This document shows, in pieces, positions 14,537 through 17,778 of a stretch of DNA of 17,778 nt. Within the stretch, counting starts at the first letter, position 1. The number at the start of each line of letters is the position of its first letter. The position numbers were made by a program, and so were the translations under genes. Under the pieces are notes generated by a model that was given only the letters and a program-made list of their open reading frames with translations, had not been told where the DNA came from and made no database searches. Source of the stretch: Chloroflexota bacterium (GTDB taxonomy: Bacteria; Chloroflexota; Dehalococcoidia; Lucifugimonadales; Lucifugimonadaceae); the NCBI GenBank assembly GCA_002730795.1, contig PCAX01000062.1:1-17778 (forward strand), given 5' to 3'.

Positions 14537-15430
14537 ATGAACGACGCTAGAATAACCAGTAATATATCGATCGTTTCTTATCTCGCAAAAATTTGGTGGG
14601 TCCTACGTAAATGGCCGGTAATTCCCATTATAATTCTGTTGACGTTATTGATATGCAGTGGTTTTTCTGAACAAATAGCTCCGGAAAGTTACCGAAAAAC
14701 TGATTTACGCTTGAGGAATGCTCCTCCATTTTGGATGGAAGGAGGATCAACCAAAAGAATACTCGGAGGAGATGTAGTTGGAAGAGACATATTAAGTCGC
14801 CTTATCCATGGAGCCAGAATAGAACTTATCGTTGCTGGAATATCTCTTTTGTCCGGAGCCATTATTGGCGTAACTCTGGGATTAATCGCTGGGTATATGG
14901 GAGGATTTATCGACGAGTTAACAATGCGGTTAGTTGATATATGGTTTTCAATACCTTTCATATTGTTTGCCCTTGTGGTAACTATAGCTTTCGAACCGAG
15001 CTTACAGGTTGTTCTCGTACTCTTAGCGATTTTGGCCTGGAGCGCTTTCGTACGAAATATACGCGCTGAAGTTTTAGCTCTAAAAGGTAGAGACTACGTA
15101 TCCGCAGCAAAAATTGCAGGAGCTAGTAAGGTCAGAATTATATTGAAACACATATTGCCCGGTGTGTTTAACACAGTGATGATTATTGCTTCCTTAAGGG
15201 TAGGTCAACTTATTATGGCCGAGGCTTCTTTGAGTTTTCTCGGAGCAGGAATTCCCGCCCCTACCCCAGCCTGGGGCGTGATGGTGGCAGATGGACGCAA
15301 TTATTTGGATAATGCTTGGTGGGTATCCACATTTCCAGGATTTGCCATCCTTTTGGTAGTTATGTCCTTTAATTTCATTGGTGATTGGCTAAGGGATAGA
15401 TTGGATCCTAATTTACGGCAATTGCTTTAA
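14537..15430 (+). CDS. dppC: ABC transporter permease, DppC/OppC family
   Basis: Second membrane subunit of the same importer (297 residues), pairing with the upstream permease. N-terminal helix at about 27-42, then the hallmark block LGGDVVGRDILSRLIHGAR (76-94), further helices near 97-120, 140-160, 162-175, 208-222 and 264-284. The EAA loop is AAKIAGASKVRIILKHILPG (190-209). ASLSFLGAGIPAPTPAWGVMV (230-250) and the ending RDRLDPNLRQ are typical. Its ATG lies 3 bases after the dppB stop, so the two are translated from one message. The binding-protein gene follows after 271 bases rather than the usual ATPase genes. Confidence 0.93.
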   Translation: MNDARITSNISIVSYLAKIWWVLRKWPVIPIIILLTLLICSGFSEQIAPESYRKTDLRLRNAPPFWMEGGSTKRILGGDVVGRDILSRLIHGARIELIVAGISLLSGAIIGVTLGLIAGYMGGFIDELTMRLVDIWFSIPFILFALVVTIAFEPSLQVVLVLLAILAWSAFVRNIRAEVLALKGRDYVSAAKIAGASKVRIILKHILPGVFNTVMIIASLRVGQLIMAEASLSFLGAGIPAPTPAWGVMVADGRNYLDNAWWVSTFPGFAILLVVMSFNFIGDWLRDRLDPNLRQLL

Positions 15431-15701
15431 TATATTCACAAAAGCACAAAGATATTAAAGGGAAATTCAGCAAGTTTTAAAATGGTCTCAAATGTAACTA
15501 ATTGTGGACATTTACTATATAATTATGTCGTTTTTGATATGGGAAATACTTGCATTTCTATAAAAACCACATTTTCGCTATTATTTTCAGAATATTTCTT
15601 GCCTTAGAGATGGTTTTCAAATAGAATTGCGCTATGGAATATGTCGTTCATTCGAATATTTCTATCCTGCCAAGAATTTTGGTGGATCACTTTAATTAGC
15701 A
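15431..15701. other. Intergenic region before the binding-protein gene
   Basis: 271 A+T-rich bases without a credible ORF or terminator. A perfect TATAAT lies at 15518-15523 but has no good -35 partner at 16-18 bases. GAATATTTCT occurs twice (15590-15599, 15654-15663). The length suggests a separate promoter or a long leader that lets the binding protein be made in excess over the permeases; no riboswitch fold was recognised. Confidence 0.3.
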
Positions 15702-17672
15702 ATGCGGAATAAAAATATGTTAAAAAGTTTAATTAAAGCTAAAACTATACTCACCTTAGCAATGGTGGCAACACTGGCCATGGTACTCCAAGCCTGTGGA
15801 GGAACCGAGATAGTTGAAGTAGAAAAAATCATCACTAAAGAAGTTCCGGTCGAAGTAGAAAAGATCGTTAAAGAAGAAGTGATTGTAGAAGTCGAAAAAA
15901 TCGTTACCAAAGAGGTTCCGGTTGAAGTAGAAAAGATTGTTAAAGAAACAATAACAAAGGTTGTTGAAAAAGTTGTAGTCGCAACTGCGTCTGCAGCACC
16001 AGTTGACACATCTAACCTACCGGCTCCAAAAGGAAAATCAGGTGTGATGACTTTCGCTATGATTGACGTTGGAAAGGGCGCAGGCATAAACAGTGCTGGG
16101 TCCATGAACTACAAATGGGGAATTACGGAAACACCTTTTATGACCAATATGCCGGGGGATGTGGTTGGTATGGTTGTTGATACTTGGGAGAAAACAGGAG
16201 ACAAACTGTTATTGAAAGTAAAGAAAGGAATTCAATTCCACGACGGGTGGGGAGAATTCGATGCGTACGATTTGGCGTGGAACTTAGACGACACTAATAC
16301 TAATACTAACGAAGATTCCATTTCATACAATGCTGGAGATTACGGAGCACTTTTTACTTCCCATAAAGCTATTGATGCAGAAACTGTAGAAATAACGGTG
16401 AACACTTGGGATGTAAGATGGGCTGCCAACCAGTTGAATAATCAAGGACAGACCATGGAAATATATTCCAAGAAGGTCTTTGATGATAAGGGTGGAGATG
16501 CCGCAGCTGAGCAATGGATGATCGAAAATATTATTGCTACAGGACCATTCCAAGTAGTTGAATACAAGGACGAAGAAAAAATTGTTGTAGATGCTGTAAA
16601 GAACCATCACCGGCATAGCCCTTTGATAGATCAAATGATCTATTTAGAAGTTCCGGAAGCCGCTGCCCGAAAAGCCATGTTACTAACAGGTGAAGTAGAC
16701 GGTGCAGATTTAATACTACCTGACCGTAAGGAATTACAGGCTGAAGGGTTCTCTTGGGCTTCTGCTAACTCTGGAAAAGAACAAGTTGTTATATTTGGAG
16801 GAAATTACTGGGAGGACACTAGACTCGATACAGGTGAGGCACTAACCCCATGGGAATTGGATGGGTTTAAAGAAGATCTTCCTTGGGTCGGATGTCCTTG
16901 GGAGGATAAGTGCCCTTACACCGACACAAACAATCCAGCAGGTATTGATGACATGGAACAGGCCAGGCTCGTTCGGTGGGCAATGGCAATGGCATACGAC
17001 CGAGATCTGATCAACGAAACTATATTCGCTGGACAGGCCATGCCCGATCACATTTCCATGTTTATCCCTTCCCTTCCAGAGTTTAAAGATGAGTGGAAGG
17101 TACCGTATGACCCAGCAAAAGCTGAGGAATATTTAGATCAAGCTGGATATCCACGAGATGGAGATGGAATCCGATTTGAACATAAGTTCATAACAATGGC
17201 TGGATTTGGAGAAGAGATACTTCAGGGTATTGCAGGATTCTGGGAAGAAATTGGTATAAAAACTGAATCTCAGATTTTGGATTATCGTGGTGTCTTCAGA
17301 CCAACCGTCGTAGATCGATCGAACACCTTGGTCTACATCCAGGGTTGCCGACATCATAACGGTTTACCGTTTGACTGGCCTCGGGGCCCACAAAATACTG
17401 CCCTAACAAGGGGAGGTTTCGGATGTGGTATTGAAATGCCATGGATTGCCGAAGCATTCTTGGCCGCAAATGAACAGGAAGATGCTGCAGCTAGAATTGA
17501 AATTAACACCGGTGTTGCAGAAAAAATGCATCACTGGATGCCTCAATCTGGAATAGCGGTTGTTCCTAACGGCATGATAGTGAACCCACTATCTATAAAA
17601 GAATGGCCTATGAGAGATGGATTTGAATCCTCTCCAATACAGGGACCTGAACTACTGGTACCAGCCCGCTAG
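15702..17672 (+). CDS. ABC transporter substrate-binding lipoprotein, family 5 (peptide/nickel type)
   Basis: Extracytoplasmic receptor (656 residues) expected to serve the two upstream permeases. The signal peptide is basic then hydrophobic and ends LQAC, a lipobox with Cys32. A stalk of repeated VEVEKIV-type units (38-85) and a short Ala/Pro linker precede the binding domain (from about 113). Family-5 signatures include FHDGWGEFDAYDLAWNL (179-195), IATGPFQVVEY and MAMAYDRDLINETIFAGQAMPD. Four cysteines beyond the lipobox (398, 404, 549, 575) could form two disulfides. The DDTNTNTNED stretch after the FHDG block is encoded by a small ACTAAT microrepeat. The domain is on the long side for the family. 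ATG 15702 is taken as the start; ATG 15717 also leaves a usable signal peptide. The ligand is unknown. Confidence 0.93.
   Translation: MRNKNMLKSLIKAKTILTLAMVATLAMVLQACGGTEIVEVEKIITKEVPVEVEKIVKEEVIVEVEKIVTKEVPVEVEKIVKETITKVVEKVVVATASAAPVDTSNLPAPKGKSGVMTFAMIDVGKGAGINSAGSMNYKWGITETPFMTNMPGDVVGMVVDTWEKTGDKLLLKVKKGIQFHDGWGEFDAYDLAWNLDDTNTNTNEDSISYNAGDYGALFTSHKAIDAETVEITVNTWDVRWAANQLNNQGQTMEIYSKKVFDDKGGDAAAEQWMIENIIATGPFQVVEYKDEEKIVVDAVKNHHRHSPLIDQMIYLEVPEAAARKAMLLTGEVDGADLILPDRKELQAEGFSWASANSGKEQVVIFGGNYWEDTRLDTGEALTPWELDGFKEDLPWVGCPWEDKCPYTDTNNPAGIDDMEQARLVRWAMAMAYDRDLINETIFAGQAMPDHISMFIPSLPEFKDEWKVPYDPAKAEEYLDQAGYPRDGDGIRFEHKFITMAGFGEEILQGIAGFWEEIGIKTESQILDYRGVFRPTVVDRSNTLVYIQGCRHHNGLPFDWPRGPQNTALTRGGFGCGIEMPWIAEAFLAANEQEDAAARIEINTGVAEKMHHWMPQSGIAVVPNGMIVNPLSIKEWPMRDGFESSPIQGPELLVPAR
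15813..15956 (+). repeat. 36-bp in-frame repeat encoding the VEVEKIV stalk
   Basis: Four 12-codon units begin VEVEKI and alternate between endings TKEVP and KEEVI/KETIT, so the higher-order repeat is 24 codons (72 bases) in two copies. Synonymous differences between units show it is an older, selected protein repeat rather than a fresh duplication. It places a charged, extended stalk directly after the lipidated cysteine. Confidence 0.9.
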
Positions 17673-17694
17673 TTCTACTACAACATGAAAACCC

Positions 17695-17742
17695 ACCCGT
17701 GCTTCAAAAATTATTTCAAGATTTGGAGCACGGGTTTTGGTT
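17695..17742 (+). terminator. Rho-independent terminator after the binding-protein gene
   Basis: A 14-base stem pairs 17695-17708 (ACCCGTGCTTCAAA) with 17722-17735 (TTTGGAGCACGGGT), with one G-T pair, around a 13-base loop. The T-rich tail TTTTGGTTTT follows, overlapping the stem end. It begins 22 bases after the stop codon and closes the transporter unit. Confidence 0.88.
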
Positions 17743-17778
17743 TTAAAAACCCATAAAAGTTATGTGAATTATGATTTG

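Noticed and set aside
15692..16105. Leftward 137-codon frame rich in Ser-Thr repeats
   Set aside because: Antisense shadow of the VEVEKIV stalk repeat in the binding-protein gene.

Overview
The window looks like a piece of a free-living, A+T-rich (about 60% A+T by eye) bacterial chromosome, most likely a marine Chloroflexota of the SAR202 / Dehalococcoidia type. This assignment is inference. It rests on the lipoprotein of the peptide-type importer, whose lipidated Cys is followed by a stalk of repeated V-E-V-E-K-I-V units, on the Thr/Pro-rich linker (T-P-T-P-V-P-T-E units) in an exported protease, and on many TTG starts without a Shine-Dalgarno motif. I recall these as common in that phylum; no tree or database search was run.

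Left half (1-7645): housekeeping genes. A 23S rRNA uracil-C5 methyltransferase gene (rlmD/rumA type) runs leftward. Diverging from it are lipA (lipoyl synthase), rsmI (16S rRNA 2'-O-methyltransferase), metG (Met-tRNA synthetase), a long-chain polyprenyl diphosphate synthase gene, an endonuclease III-like glycosylase gene and argC. lipA/rsmI abut with no gap, the prenyl synthase follows metG after 3 bases, and the glycosylase start overlaps the prenyl synthase stop, so these are probably co-transcribed or translationally coupled pairs.

Centre (7646-9177): a complete tRNA-Glu(UUC) gene with encoded CCA, then a leftward zinc-dependent medium-chain dehydrogenase, then a divergent intergenic region.

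Right half (9178-17778): accessory and transport genes, all rightward. They are a 103-residue unrecognised protein, a membrane-anchored trypsin/DegP-type serine protease without PDZ domain, an HpcH/HpaI-type aldolase, a GSA-aminotransferase-like class III PLP enzyme with a palindrome just upstream, two permeases of the Dpp/Opp ABC family, and a family-5 substrate-binding lipoprotein. A strong rho-independent terminator closes this last unit. No ABC ATPase is encoded in the window, so the importer must borrow one. The aldolase, aminotransferase, dehydrogenase and importer may form a scavenging and catabolic set for an unknown organic substrate; this is inferred from proximity only.

No insertion sequence, phage gene, CRISPR array, origin or rRNA gene was seen. 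No gap between genes exceeds 300 bases. I do not see a clear, entirely new system; the best leads are the divergent aminotransferase with its palindrome, the ATPase-less importer with a repeat stalk, and the lipoprotein protease with an unidentified C-terminal domain.
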